Source: Streptomyces venezuelae (GTDB taxonomy: Bacteria; Actinomycetota; Actinomycetes; Streptomycetales; Streptomycetaceae). Taken from it: a stretch of 64,000 bases of DNA. Shown here piece after piece: positions 42,220 through 51,281 of this stretch. Numbering within the stretch: position 1 is the first letter of the stretch; the number at the start of each line of letters is the position of its first letter. Where the stretch lies: contig NZ_CP029192.1 of assembly GCF_008642315.1 (NCBI RefSeq), positions 8,804,001 to 8,868,000 on the forward strand, in the 5' to 3' direction. The position numbers and the translations under genes were made by a program. Under the pieces are notes generated by a model. The model saw only the letters and a list, made by a program, of their open reading frames with translations. It had not been told where the DNA came from and searched no databases.

Positions 42220-42610
42220 GGGCGGACAGTGCCCCTCGGTCTCTTTCCGTCGTGCATGGGGCGGGGTGTGCTCGGGCGGCCTGTTCCAGGCGCGCCCGCC
42301 GCCGGTGGGCGCCGTGGTCGGCCTCCGGGGATGTGCGGCGCCCTGGGTGCGCCTCCGGTGCAGGGGCGCCATAGGGAGCGGCGCGAGCGGCCCTGGTGCC
42401 GCCAGGTGCTCACCATGTACTCCACGGCGGCGAAGCAGTCCTTGAGCCGTCGGGTGTCGGTCAGGACGATCGCGCCCAGCGCGCCGCGGGTCAGGTCGTC
42501 CCACATGAACCAGAAGCGGTCCTGTCCTGGCGTGCCGAAGAGCATCACCTGCACGTCGTAGTCGAGCTCTGCTCTCTTCACGGGCAGCGTGATGCGTCCG
42601 ACGTCCATGG
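42216..42610 (-). pseudogene. Conservon CvnD-type GTPase fragment
   Basis: Residues VAMDVGRITLPVKRAELDYD, VQVMLFGTPGQDRFWFMWDD and GALGAIVLTDTRRLKDCFAA are the switch II (G3) core of CvnD/MglA-like GTPases. The P-loop and the NKxD region are missing. It is joined in frame to a secreted-protein fragment upstream, and followed by low-quality Arg-rich translation to a stop at 42216. Confidence 0.65.
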
Positions 42611-42983
42611 CGACGTACCGCTTCCCCGGCCCGAGATACGCCTTGTTGAGCTTCAGCAGGTCGGTGCCGCACATCCCCTTCCAGCGCCCCAGGACGCCCT
42701 TCCACGGCGGACGGGTAGCGATCACATCCGACCATTCCAGGTCAGCGATCCGTCCGCCGTCATCGGCGGGGAACGTCACCCGATCGAGGCCCCGTTGCGA
42801 CCACACCCGATGGGCGTGACGGCGTGCATCGTCGAACACGGACTCGTCCTCCCACGCGATCTCACCGCTGTCCGCTGACGACCGGCCCCGTGAATCCTTC
42901 TGGCCGTTCATGCACGCCGCCGGAGCCGCCGAAGCCGCTGAGGCAGGCGCAGTGACCAAGGACAGGGCAAGCAGCGTCGCCAT
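42611..42983 (-). pseudogene. Secreted protein fragment fused in frame to the GTPase relic
   Basis: ATG 42983 opens MATLLALSLVTAPASAASAA, a signal peptide; a few upstream codons (RRPRKHSVPLV) look like its n-region. The mature part (SGEIAWEDESVFDDARRHAH, VWSQRGLDRVTFPADDGGRI, CGTDLLKLNKAYLGP) is an unrecognised domain. It runs without a stop into CvnD sequence near 42610. Confidence 0.5.
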
Positions 42984-43010
42984 CACCAGCGGGACGCTGT
43001 GCTTCCGGGG

Positions 43011-43377
43011 CCGCCGCAGATCGTGCCCAGGGTTCCCTGCGCATCCCAGTGAGTTTCGGGGCGTGGCAACGTGGCGAGAGCGAGGACGCACGGGTCTCCG
43101 TTCGCAAGAAGACAGGGTGAGAGGAGCCTTCGTAGCGTGCCTGCAAGATTCTGCCGGCGAGGTGAGGCAAGCGCTTCCTCACCCGGACGAGGTGCTGACC
43201 CGCTGCCCACCGAGGCAGCGTCGGTCAGTGGTGGACGTTGCCCTGGTCTTCCTCGCAATCGGCAGGCGCATCCACCGCCCCGGTCACGCCTCTGTCTCAC
43301 AGCTGCGTCGGCACCTCGGCAGGGGGCAGGGATGGGTTCTGGTCAGTGGGTTGTCCACGCCTCAGGAGGCAGGAAGC
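43011..43377. other. Non-coding stretch
   Basis: No supported gene. Frames here have poor codon bias on both strands. Confidence 0.35.
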
Positions 43378-43893
43378 TCACCGGTGCGTCCATGGCCTCC
43401 GGGGGAGGAACACCGGTCGGGTGAGCAGGTGGTCCCCCGATCTCTGGACGCCGATCACTACGCCCAGGCTCCGTGATCCGGGTTCACCGAGGTTCGCATA
43501 AAACAGCTCGGAGAAGGGCTCGCGGATCCCGGCACGGTCGACAATCCACTGCTCGAGTTCCGAGGGCGTCCGGCCGACCAGCGCGACGCAGTCCGCGTAG
43601 ACCTGAGGGCCCTTCAAGGCGTCGACCGATATCCCGCGCAGCCGCTCCTCCCGACCGTAGTAGAACGTCAGCCCCAGCCCCCAGCACTCTCCCTTGACCG
43701 TGCTGTACCGATCTCGCGAGAGAGCCGCACGCGTGTGGCGCTGGGGGTTCCGTACGAGGGCACCCAGCGCTGCGGTGACCTCCTCTGGCCGCATCCCGAA
43801 ACGCAGCGGACCCACCCCCTCGAACGGTTCCAGCAACCATCGCCGCCGCCCGCTGTCCGGAAGCACATCCCACACACCCCACCGGTCGAACAT
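43378..43893 (-). CDS. Hypothetical protein
   Basis: 171 residues from ATG 43893. The sequence begins MFDRWGVWDVLPDSGRRRWL and continues EPFEGVGPLRFGMRPEEVTA, RYSTVKGECWGLGLTFYYGR and DALKGPQVYADCVALVGRTP. No signal peptide or span. 'GPLRFGM.PEEV' is a common opening of small Streptomyces accessory proteins often found near toxin-immunity loci. Function unknown. Third positions are strongly GC-biased, supporting a real gene. Confidence 0.65.
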   Translation of the reverse strand: MFDRWGVWDVLPDSGRRRWLLEPFEGVGPLRFGMRPEEVTAALGALVRNPQRHTRAALSRDRYSTVKGECWGLGLTFYYGREERLRGISVDALKGPQVYADCVALVGRTPSELEQWIVDRAGIREPFSELFYANLGEPGSRSLGVVIGVQRSGDHLLTRPVFLPRRPWTHR

Positions 43894-44131
43894 TCACTCA
43901 ATCCTTCATCCAAGATTCCTGCTTCACGATCCGGCCTTCCGTGTCCTGCTCGGTGGTAGTACGAGCCGGGCCGTGCTGGGCCACACCCCCAACCGCCGTA
44001 CCAGCAACCAATGCCGCCCTCAGGCACGGTGCGTCGGCCATCCGAGGGCCAGGGCCCGTCCAAGGTCCGCCGCCGGGAGGCTCCGGCCGCGAGCCGTTTC
44101 CTCCCGGTGGCCCGCCCACGTCGGCCGTCGC

Positions 44132-45343
44132 TCAGGCGGTGTGACGGCGACGGCTGTGGGCGGCGGCGGCCAGCGCCGCGCCCAGGGTGATCGAGGCACC
44201 GCCAGCCCCGAGCATCCAGCCGGAGCCGGCGGTGCTGCCGGTCGCGGCCAACGTGGCGCCCGAGTCGGCGTCGCTGCCGGTCTCGGTCAAGGTGGCACCC
44301 GAGTCGGCCCGGCCGACGGTGCCTCCCGTGTCGGTGGCCGAAACCTGTGGCAAGTCGCCCTGCGAAGCGGGCTTGTTGCCGGGGTCCTGCGGCTTGCTGC
44401 CGAGCTCGCCCGTGGCCGGCGGCTCGCTCTTCTCGACCACGATGTCGAAGTCGTAGGGCATCGCATCCGACATGATGAGGGTGTCGTCCTCGTCGAGGTA
44501 TCCGCCGAGCGCCGAGGCGTAGCCGACGCCTACCGGCGTGCCGACGCCGACCTTCATTCGCAACTTGATGTCGGTGTGCTCACCGGGCGCCAACCCGGCG
44601 AGCGTGGTGAGGTGGCCGATGTTGGGGTCGACCGTCTTCCAGACACATGCGTCCTCGTCGTACCACTGCAGGGTCAGCAGGTGCCACCTGTCGCGATTAT
44701 TGTGGCCGAAGGCCGCCAGCAGAGCGTAGACGTCGACCGTCTTGATCGCCTTGGCAGAGGAATTGATGGCGCGGAAGGTGAAATTCTTCCAGCCGGAGCC
44801 GGGCACGACCTTGCTGGGCAGGCCGTGCAGCGTAGTGCTCAGTGCCGACTCGTCCAACTCCGCCGCACCGGCCGGGCCTTCTTCGGATTCCCGGGCCGGC
44901 CCGGCGGCAGGCTGGGCCGAGGTGACGGACTCGGCGGTCCCGGTCGGCTCGATGGTGCCGTTCGGGGTGGTGGTGGGGGAGGACGGCCGGGTTCCGCTGC
45001 CCGTCTCCTCTCCTGCGGCCGTGTCCACGGTGCCAGGGGCTTCGGGCTGCGTGGTGGGGGCGCCGGTCGGTACCGACTCGGCAGCGCCCGGCGTCGGCTC
45101 GGCAGGATCTCCGGCCGGGGGCGCCGTCGGGCTGGTTCTTGCCTCGGATGCCGCAGCAGCGGAGCTGGCCGGATCACCGACTGACGGCTCTCCTTGCCCT
45201 GTCGGGAGCTCCGGGCTCCCGGGCTCCGGAGCGGGCTCCGGTATGGAGAGGGCCGGCGGGCTGACCTCTGCCGCCGCCGCGGGTGCAGCGGCCAAGAGCG
45301 TCGGGGTGGCCATCGAGACGGCAGCCAGGGCTGCCATACGCAT
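44132..45343 (-). CDS. Cell-wall-anchored surface protein with LAXTG sortase signal
   Basis: 404 residues from ATG 45343. A Sec signal (MRMAALAAVSMATPTLLAAA) is followed by a Pro/Thr/Ser/Glu-rich stalk to about 165, then a globular domain (about 180-310: SGWKNFTFRAINSSAKAIKT, WYDEDACVWKTVDPN, GEHTDIKLRMKVGVGTPVGV). After a second spacer with three Ser-Gly-Ala-Thr-Leu repeats the end is LAATG, a hydrophobic helix and Arg-Arg-Arg-His tail. LAxTG is the class E sortase motif of Streptomyces, so the protein should be covalently attached to peptidoglycan. Binding partner unknown. Confidence 0.88.
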   Translation of the reverse strand: MRMAALAAVSMATPTLLAAAPAAAAEVSPPALSIPEPAPEPGSPELPTGQGEPSVGDPASSAAAASEARTSPTAPPAGDPAEPTPGAAESVPTGAPTTQPEAPGTVDTAAGEETGSGTRPSSPTTTPNGTIEPTGTAESVTSAQPAAGPARESEEGPAGAAELDESALSTTLHGLPSKVVPGSGWKNFTFRAINSSAKAIKTVDVYALLAAFGHNNRDRWHLLTLQWYDEDACVWKTVDPNIGHLTTLAGLAPGEHTDIKLRMKVGVGTPVGVGYASALGGYLDEDDTLIMSDAMPYDFDIVVEKSEPPATGELGSKPQDPGNKPASQGDLPQVSATDTGGTVGRADSGATLTETGSDADSGATLAATGSTAGSGWMLGAGGASITLGAALAAAAHSRRRHTA

Positions 45344-45352
45344 GTACTTCAA

Positions 45353-46069
45353 GAGAAAATCAAATCTGTCGCTTTGGGATGGAGTCCCCTAATCTTTCGC
45401 GGTTGTCAAAGTTTCCACTACCTTGCATCAATTTATGGACTCATAAGCCATGCTTTGGACAGGGCGCGGCACTGCTGCCCCTGGAGCGGGCGCCAGGCAT
45501 ATCGGGTCAGCGGCGGGAGAAGTCGGCTGCGTAGGTGGCTCGGGGAGCCCGGAGCGTCGTGTCCAGTGGGCCGCGGTCTGGACCGTGATGCCCAGGAGGC
45601 GGCTCAGGACGACGGCAGGAAGTTCGCCCGCAAGGTCGGCCGGGTGGCAGGGAAACTCCGCGGCACAGAAGGGATCGAGGTTCACGAGCGGATGCTATGA
45701 GGGGGGTCCGACAACAGTCGTGGCACAGCAGCGCATCGCCCGATGCGAACCCTTCGCCCCGCGCTCGCGGCACCCGGACGGGCAGCGAACACCCTGCGTC
45801 GACCAGCCTTTCGGCGGGACGGCCGGCGTCGAGGATGATGCAGCCATGACTGCTCAGCTTCCCGCTGTTACTCCGGCGAAGGTATTCGACACTCCTCGGG
45901 CACCGGCGAGGTGACCATCAGCCCCCTCGTTGTACTTCCTGCTGTGACCGTACTGAGTTTCGTCGTTGCAGCGCTCGCGTTTCGTCGGTGCCCGTATTGG
46001 GTGGCGGCGAGAGCGAACACGCCCTGGCATCCCCGCCCCGTGGATCGCGATCATGGGCGACGGTGACGA
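45353..46069. other. Largely non-coding stretch with a decayed gene tail
   Basis: On the minus strand at about 45430-45685 a frame reads ELPAVVLSRLLGITVQTAAH WTRRSG, typical of the C-terminus of Streptomyces integrase- or transposon-borne proteins; a preceding part with CHDCCRTP is in another frame (45640-45773). No intact gene is present. Confidence 0.4.
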
Positions 46070-46954
46070 GTGGCGGGCCACCGGCATATCACCGATTTCC
46101 CAAGAGCATTGATCTGGACCGACGTGCGAGGTTACGGGCTGTCCGGCAATGGCTCGGGAGCTCGTGGCCCTGTCGTCCTGCAGTTGGCAGCGAGGCGGTG
46201 GGAACAGTTGAATGCCCTCGTGACGGACTGGACGCAGGTGGTCGATGCTCACGGGGCGGTTGGGCGAGTGCCACTGCTCCTGGATCAGGTAGAGCGTGAA
46301 GAAGTTCCGGAGGCGTGGGACGAGCTGTGGGACCGTCTCTGCCTCCACGGTGAGACGGTCTCCGCGGCGAGCTTCGCCGCTCTCCCGCGCTTGGCAGCTC
46401 TAGCTCCCGCGTGCGCCCAGGCGCTCGAACTGGCCTGCGCCATCGTGCGTGGCACGTTGCGGCACCCCGACGGTGAAGCTCTGCTCGCGGGCTGTCCGAA
46501 CGAGGTCGCCCGGTTGCGGGAACTCGTGGACCAGAGGCTTCGGATGCGTCCGGCCGACTACAACCGGCTCTTCGGTGACCTGCTCGCCCTTGCGGGGCAG
46601 TACCACTGGAGCGACTCCTTGGGGGACTTCACCGACGACTTCTACGCCGCGTCCTGCCCCGGCTGCGAAGCGGCGGTGACCATCGCCGTCGGTGACCACG
46701 GCTGCTACGCGGCCATTCGAGACTGGGATCAGGGCGACATCGCGCGGCGGTCGCTGCGGCCTGCCCCGGCCGAGGAGCTTCGCGACCCGGGCCGATGGAT
46801 GCACGCCACAGCCGGCCGGGACGGGCAGCAGCAGCTCGCCGAGGGGATCAGGCACATCTTTGGCCGCGCGGAGTGTCCGGCATGCGCCAGTGTGTTCGAC
46901 ATTGCGGAAGCCCACACGACCGCGAACCTTCCTCCCGCCCTGGAAACGTACTGA
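46070..46954 (+). CDS. Hypothetical protein with two CxxC pairs
   Basis: 294 residues from GTG 46070. Helical N-terminal half (LNALVTDWTQVVDAHGAVGR, VPEAWDELWDRLCLHGETVS, ASFAALPRLAALAPACAQAL). The C-terminal half has two CxxC pairs, ASCPGCEAAVTIAVGD and AECPACASVFDIAEAH, about 75 residues apart, likely one zinc site. The alpha-solenoid look plus zinc pair is seen in Streptomyces accessory proteins of unknown function, often adjacent to polymorphic toxins. Confidence 0.7.
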   Translation: MAGHRHITDFPRALIWTDVRGYGLSGNGSGARGPVVLQLAARRWEQLNALVTDWTQVVDAHGAVGRVPLLLDQVEREEVPEAWDELWDRLCLHGETVSAASFAALPRLAALAPACAQALELACAIVRGTLRHPDGEALLAGCPNEVARLRELVDQRLRMRPADYNRLFGDLLALAGQYHWSDSLGDFTDDFYAASCPGCEAAVTIAVGDHGCYAAIRDWDQGDIARRSLRPAPAEELRDPGRWMHATAGRDGQQQLAEGIRHIFGRAECPACASVFDIAEAHTTANLPPALETY

Positions 46955-46993
46955 ACAGTGCGAGGCGTCCCGGCCGCTTGCGATGATCTTGAA

Positions 46994-47809
46994 ATGGCTG
47001 GCGTCATCACGGCTTCGGATCCCGAGTGCGTACTTCCGTTCAGCGGGCTGAGCCCGAGGCAACTCGACAAGCTGCTCACCGCGCTCCGGCGCGAGGACGC
47101 CGACCCCTGTCTGCGTACTCCTCTGTGTGGCCCTGGCAAGTCCTGGAAGGGGTACGCGCCTGCCGACAAATCGATCGACACTGGTGGGCAGGGCTCATAC
47201 CCTTCCGAAGTGCTCGCACCCAGAAACATCGCATCCTGGCAGCAAGTGAAGTCCCGCCAGGACTTCACCACCTACCTGCAACAGCTGTCGGTCGACTGCG
47301 AGACCGCGTGCGACGACGGACAAGACACCCACACCCCCGCGGCACAGTGCTGGACCAACCGGTCCGTCGACGGCCTTCTGTGGGCCTGGGTCCGGCTTCT
47401 GGAGAGCCGGATCGACGGCCGGGACCCGCTGCACGAAGAGGCTCCCGGCAGGCCCGGTTGGCAGGGCCTGGCCTTCCAAGTGGACACTCTCCGCACTGCC
47501 CCGCCCGGGCCCGACCGCGCTCCCGCCGACTCGGTCACCGACTGGGAGGAGGTGGACAGCGCCCACGGCCTGCGCCTGTACACCGCGGCGCTCGCCGTCG
47601 ACTTCGCCCGCGACCAGCGGAGAACGCAGGCGAGGGCCGACCACGGAGAGTGGGCCGGCGATGGCGGCAGCTGGGCATCCGGCACCCTCGCCCAGATGCT
47701 CGAATCCTGGGCCGCCTGGCTGGCCGACACACCGTTCCACACCCGACTCGAACCGGTCACCTGGCAGTCAGTCGCCCTTCAACTCTCGGCCGCCCGGATA
47801 TACGAGTAA
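46994..47809 (+). CDS. Hypothetical protein with a duplicated domain
   Basis: 271 residues from ATG 46994; GTG 46958 would add 12. Two copies of one domain are visible: SWQQVKSRQDFTTYLQQLSV ... DGLLWAWVRLLESRI ... WQGLAFQVDTLRTA, and DWEEVDSAHGLRLYTAALAV ... AQMLESWAAWLADTP ... WQSVALQLSAARIY. The unit (W..V.....F..Y...L..D, then W....L..(L/M)L..W..WL, then W...A.QL..A) is that of small DUF7660-like proteins, so this is a tandem fusion. Confidence 0.65.
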   Translation: MAGVITASDPECVLPFSGLSPRQLDKLLTALRREDADPCLRTPLCGPGKSWKGYAPADKSIDTGGQGSYPSEVLAPRNIASWQQVKSRQDFTTYLQQLSVDCETACDDGQDTHTPAAQCWTNRSVDGLLWAWVRLLESRIDGRDPLHEEAPGRPGWQGLAFQVDTLRTAPPGPDRAPADSVTDWEEVDSAHGLRLYTAALAVDFARDQRRTQARADHGEWAGDGGSWASGTLAQMLESWAAWLADTPFHTRLEPVTWQSVALQLSAARIYE

Positions 47810-47869
47810 CCCTGACAGGCGTCCGATCCTCTGGGACGACGACGGCACCGGAACAGATCGCTGGAGACT

Positions 47870-48230
47870 GGGGCCCCTACGGCGCAGCGTCCAGCGGTGG
47901 CGGCACCAAGCGTTGCCGTAGGTGGCAGCCCAGCCATTCGGGCAGATCACCTTGCGGCTGTCGTCGGGGTCGCGCTGGTGCTGATTCTTTACCTTGGCGG
48001 GCAGGAAGAACAGTGGCTTGTTGGCGGCCTTGCTGCCGGGGGGCGTGGGCAGTTTGGCCTGAATCAGCCAGGCGTGCTCGACAGCAGGCAGCGTCTTGTT
48101 GAAGTTCATCACCCATGTCGGGATGTACTTGTGGAAGGTGCATCCCGGCGTGCTGGTAGAGATCTTGGTGCAGCGGATCTCGGCGCCGGCCTGCCACCGT
48201 GTCGCTGCCGGGTGGCCACGGGGGAGTAGG
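47870..48230 (-). pseudogene. Second NucA/NucB-type nuclease relic
   Basis: The minus frame reads STPGCTFHKYIPTWVMNFNK, HAWLIQAKLPTPPGSKAANK and DDSRKVICPNGWAATYGNAW, which parallels GCVLPYYIPTYT ... SRNIVCPTSW in the relic at 15857-16600. The nuclease signature block itself has been lost. Confidence 0.5.
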
Positions 48231-48244
48231 GCTGGCCCTGAAGT

Positions 48245-48507
48245 AGCCGAGCCTGCGACCTCGCTGGGGCCTTTGCCGATCTGGTCCGCCACCGGCGCGG
48301 CTACCTGCTGCTGGAGTGGATCCGCCAGGCCGAGCAGGACGCTCCGAAGCCAATGCAGGGCTTCGCTAGCTTCCTCCGGCAGGACCTCGACGCCGTCACC
48401 GCCGGCCTTACCCCCTCTGGAGCTCCGGCGTCGGCGAGGGCCAGGTGAACGCGTGAAAGCGCTCAGGAGAGCGAGGTACGGCCGGGCGCCCATCGCTCTT
48501 TTGTGAA
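48245..48507 (+). pseudogene. ISL3-family transposase tail
   Basis: Reads ADLVRHRRGYLLLEWIRQAE, QDAPKPMQGFASFLRQDLDA, VTAGL, then in other frames SSGVGEGQVNA and VKALRRARYGRAPIALL. This is the C-terminal catalytic Glu region (S-x-G-x-x-E-G) of ISL3-type transposases, with two frameshifts. Confidence 0.6.
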
Positions 48508-48625
48508 TCCGCACCTCACGCGACCATGACCTTCAGGAGAGACCACCAAACCGAAAAGGCCTCCGCTGCGGCTGCAGCGAGCAGACGGTGAGGGCGCAAC
48601 GCGACGGCACATACTGAGGGGGATC

Positions 48626-49165
48626 ATGGACGTACTTCCGCTCATCAGCACGATCGTTGGCGCGGCAATCGGTATCGGCTCCACGCTGCTAGCCGACCGG
48701 ACTCGTTGGGCACGTGACCGGCGTGATCGCGTAGAGCTTGCGCAACACCAGCTCCGCGCCGATTTCATTGCAGCCGTGGCTCGCAGCGCGGACATTGTCT
48801 GGAACGTCGCGCACCACGACCAGCCTCCAACCGAAGACGGCAATCGGGGTGCGCAGGAAGCGTTCCGGGAGGCGGACCTCTACACCTGGCGCTATCGAAT
48901 CGCCCTCTCCTCACCGTCAGAGATCGTTGCGGCGAGCGAGACCCTACTTGATGCGCTGCGGCACTACAGGAACACCGTTGCTGCAGGCGAGCGAAAGGGC
49001 AGCACGCAGTACAGCGAGGCTAGAAGCACGTACTTCGCCGCCGTGGCCGAGGCGATCAACGTCCTTCGCGGCACACAAGGGCGGCTGCCGTTCTTGATTC
49101 GCCAGTCTGAACGCAGGGCTAGGGCCGACGCATCAAACCCTGCCGGACGCTTCCGTGCTGAGTGA
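48626..49165 (+). CDS. Membrane-anchored helical hypothetical protein
   Basis: 179 residues from ATG 48626 with GAGGGGG upstream. A single N-terminal span (LPLISTIVGAAIGIGSTLLA) precedes a long helical cytoplasmic part (RTRWARDRRDRVELAQHQLR ... YRIALSSPSEIVAASETLLD). Such one-span proteins are common near accessory loci in actinomycetes. No specific function can be assigned. Confidence 0.7.
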   Translation: MDVLPLISTIVGAAIGIGSTLLADRTRWARDRRDRVELAQHQLRADFIAAVARSADIVWNVAHHDQPPTEDGNRGAQEAFREADLYTWRYRIALSSPSEIVAASETLLDALRHYRNTVAAGERKGSTQYSEARSTYFAAVAEAINVLRGTQGRLPFLIRQSERRARADASNPAGRFRAE

Positions 49166-49172
49166 CGCTCCG

Positions 49173-49604
49173 TTACGGCTGGACGTCGAAGAGAGCAATG
49201 GACGGGGGTGGCGGGGCAAGAACGGCGCGAAGGCGCGTCAGTATGGCTCGCCACTGCTTCCAGTTCTCCGGGTCGACCCAGTTTGAGGCCGGTCCATCCT
49301 CGTGGCCGACGATGCGGGCGAGGGCTTCGTCGGCGAGTACCCGAAGGTCGGAAGGGAACATGGGCATCGGTGTTTCCGGGCCGTAGGACATGTCGATGGG
49401 TACGCCTCCCGGGCATTGCGCCGCGATCAAGGCGGCGGCGGCCACCGCCTCTTCCGCTTCCGCGAGGTAGCCGGTGGCGTCGATAGTCCGTATGAGGACG
49501 CCTCGGATCAGGGCTTCACGTGCCTCGGGCTCGGCTTCGTCGAGCGCGTTGGCGAAGTCCGCGGCTGTGTCGTTGTCGAAGGGACCGGTCTCCCAGGTAC
49601 CCAT
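49173..49604 (-). CDS. DUF4259-family protein
   Basis: 143 residues from ATG 49604, chosen for AAGGAG upstream. The opening MGTWETGPFDNDTAADFANA is the DUF4259 signature, followed by helices EAEEAVAAAALIAAQCPGGV and LRVLADEALARIVGHEDGPA and the motif ENWKQWRAILTRLRAVL. Function is unknown. Members are frequently next to immunity-type genes. Confidence 0.88.
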   Translation of the reverse strand: MGTWETGPFDNDTAADFANALDEAEPEAREALIRGVLIRTIDATGYLAEAEEAVAAAALIAAQCPGGVPIDMSYGPETPMPMFPSDLRVLADEALARIVGHEDGPASNWVDPENWKQWRAILTRLRAVLAPPPPSIALFDVQP

Positions 49605-49699
49605 GCTGATCTCCTTGCGTACGGTCGTCCGCATCCTTGCATCAGGCACTGACAACCCGACTGACGAAATACCACACCCCGCGCTTCGTCCTCATCGCC

Positions 49700-50169
49700 G
49701 CGCTGCGCGAGCACGGCCGTCCGGGACCGCGGTCGGTGGGGACGAGGACTTCGACGGCTGGGTCGCTGGGCGATCGGCAGCAGAGCTGACCGAACCGTTC
49801 CCCTTCGTGGTCGGCACGGACGGTGTGCTTCGGCTAACGCCGCGGCGAAGCGAGCACGTGGCCTGCGCCGGCGGGGACATGGTTCTGAGTGCTGGCGAGA
49901 TCAGCTTCATGCGCGAGGCAGACCGGTGGACCGTGAGCGAGGTCAGCAACCAGTCCACCGGATACTGTCCGGACGTCACCTCCTGGCCGGCAGTCGCTCA
50001 TGCTTTGGACGACGCAGAACTTGGGCGCCCCTCCGGCTTCACCCACGCGGTGGTGTTCCGGCGGTGCCCCGACTGCCAGGAGCACAACATCGTGCGCGAG
50101 GACGACTTCGTCTGCGTCTTCTGCGGCAGCAATCTGCCGGAGACGTGGAATGCGGATCCCGCCGTATGA
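49700..50169 (+). CDS. Hypothetical protein with a C-terminal zinc ribbon, start unclear
   Basis: The frame is open well upstream but coding quality begins near 49730 with GDEDFDGWVAGRSAAELTEP. It continues VLRLTPRRSEHVACAGGDMV, SEVSNQSTGYCPDVTSWPAV and ends with two CxxC pairs, RRCPDCQEHNIVREDDFVCV FCGSN. The last part is a compact zinc ribbon. No plausible start with a ribosome-binding site was found in this frame, so the 5' end may be lost or shifted. Confidence 0.5.
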
Positions 50170-50179
50170 CGGCCCGAGG

Positions 50180-50345
50180 CCACAGCCACTCGTTGCTGGC
50201 AGCGACGAGGACAGTCGCTTCGTGGCGGACCGCGAGCTTGCCGTACCGCGTGGCGACGGCGCGTTACCGCTTGAGCCGGCGATCCCGCACCCGACCGCGT
50301 GACGCTCGCGATAGTCGACCGTGTGTGACTTGAGCTTGTCCATCG
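50180..50345 (-). pseudogene. IS5-family transposase tail
   Basis: Reads MDKLKSHTVDYRERHAVGCG, then after a one-base shift RAVATRYGKLAVRHEATVLV AASNEWL. This is a known C-terminal end of Streptomyces IS5-type transposases, where the catalytic Glu (HAVECGI) is here changed to Gly. Confidence 0.6.
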
Positions 50346-50568
50346 GCTCCTCCCGGGACTTGCCCGGTTGACCAAACACACAGCCCCGGAGGACCCGGCC
50401 CCTTCGCTCCACCCCTGTTACAGAGGCTTCAGCACCACTACGAGCCGGTCCGCCGGCACTCCTCGCGACGGTACTCAGCACCTCGCGGGTCCTCCGCTTG
50501 GTGCGCTCCCTCTCGCTTCTTCCAAGGGTGCGGTTCCGCCGAAGGGAGGATCGATTTTGTCGGGGCCG
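50346..50568. other. Non-coding stretch
   Basis: Nothing recognisable. Confidence 0.3.
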
Positions 50569-51102
50569 TTATGAGGCGTCGGCGTAGGCAAGGTGGGCGC
50601 CGCAGACGGTGCAGCGGAAGAGCATCGCGGTGGCGTCCTGGCCGAGATGGGTGAGGAACTGCTCGAGTTGGGCCGCGTCGCGCCAGCCGCCCATGCGCAG
50701 ATCCTGCCTGAGCTGGTCGAGAGCTTCGGGGTGGGCTGCCAGCTTGCCGTAGCCGACCTCGCCGATAAAGGCGGCCGCATCGTGGCAGTGGACGAGCCAG
50801 TGCGGATCCTCCCAGGAGTGGAAGCCGGGGGTGCGGCGGGTGACCTCGTGCAGGACCTCCTCGCTGACCCCCTCGAGTCCGTCGGAGTCCATGAACTCGC
50901 CGGCGAACCGTTCAGCCGCGCTGCCGTCCGCGATGCACCAGGGGCAGAAACGTCCGCCGACCTCTTGAGCGGTGTAGAAAGTCGCGGTGTAGATCCACCC
51001 CGTGGCGCGGTTGCAGCATGCGCATGTCTCGATGCCTGCACGGATGGACCCGCTGGCGAGCGGATCGGGGTGATAGCGGAAGACGGGAAGTTCGGGGCTC
51101 AC
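50569..51102 (-). CDS. CbrC family protein (UPF0167)
   Basis: 177 residues from GTG 51102; a TTG at 51138 is the alternative. The opening SPELPVFRYHPDPLASGSIR is typical of the family. Two metal-site pairs follow: ETCACCNRATGWIYTATFYT and GRFCPWCIADGSAAERF. Further family features are FHSWEDPHWLVHCHDAAAFI and the closing FRCTVCGAHLAYADA. E. coli CbrC is linked to tolerance to colicin E2, a DNase of the same family as the RHS tip at 7604-12112. That is an interesting coincidence, not evidence of a link. Confidence 0.8.
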   Translation of the reverse strand: MSPELPVFRYHPDPLASGSIRAGIETCACCNRATGWIYTATFYTAQEVGGRFCPWCIADGSAAERFAGEFMDSDGLEGVSEEVLHEVTRRTPGFHSWEDPHWLVHCHDAAAFIGEVGYGKLAAHPEALDQLRQDLRMGGWRDAAQLEQFLTHLGQDATAMLFRCTVCGAHLAYADAS

Positions 51103-51281
51103 CGGTGCAGTGTGTTCGCAAGGCCGCCCCGCGATCAAGCAGTTACGGCCGACCAGTTGAAGTCCACACCAACCATAGGCCCAGGTCGTGCCGATATGCT
51201 CAGGCGTCGCGCGGAGGGAGCCTCGCGACGGGAGACGCTGATGCAGGGGTCTTTCGCTAGACTACACCCGGGGGAATCCTT

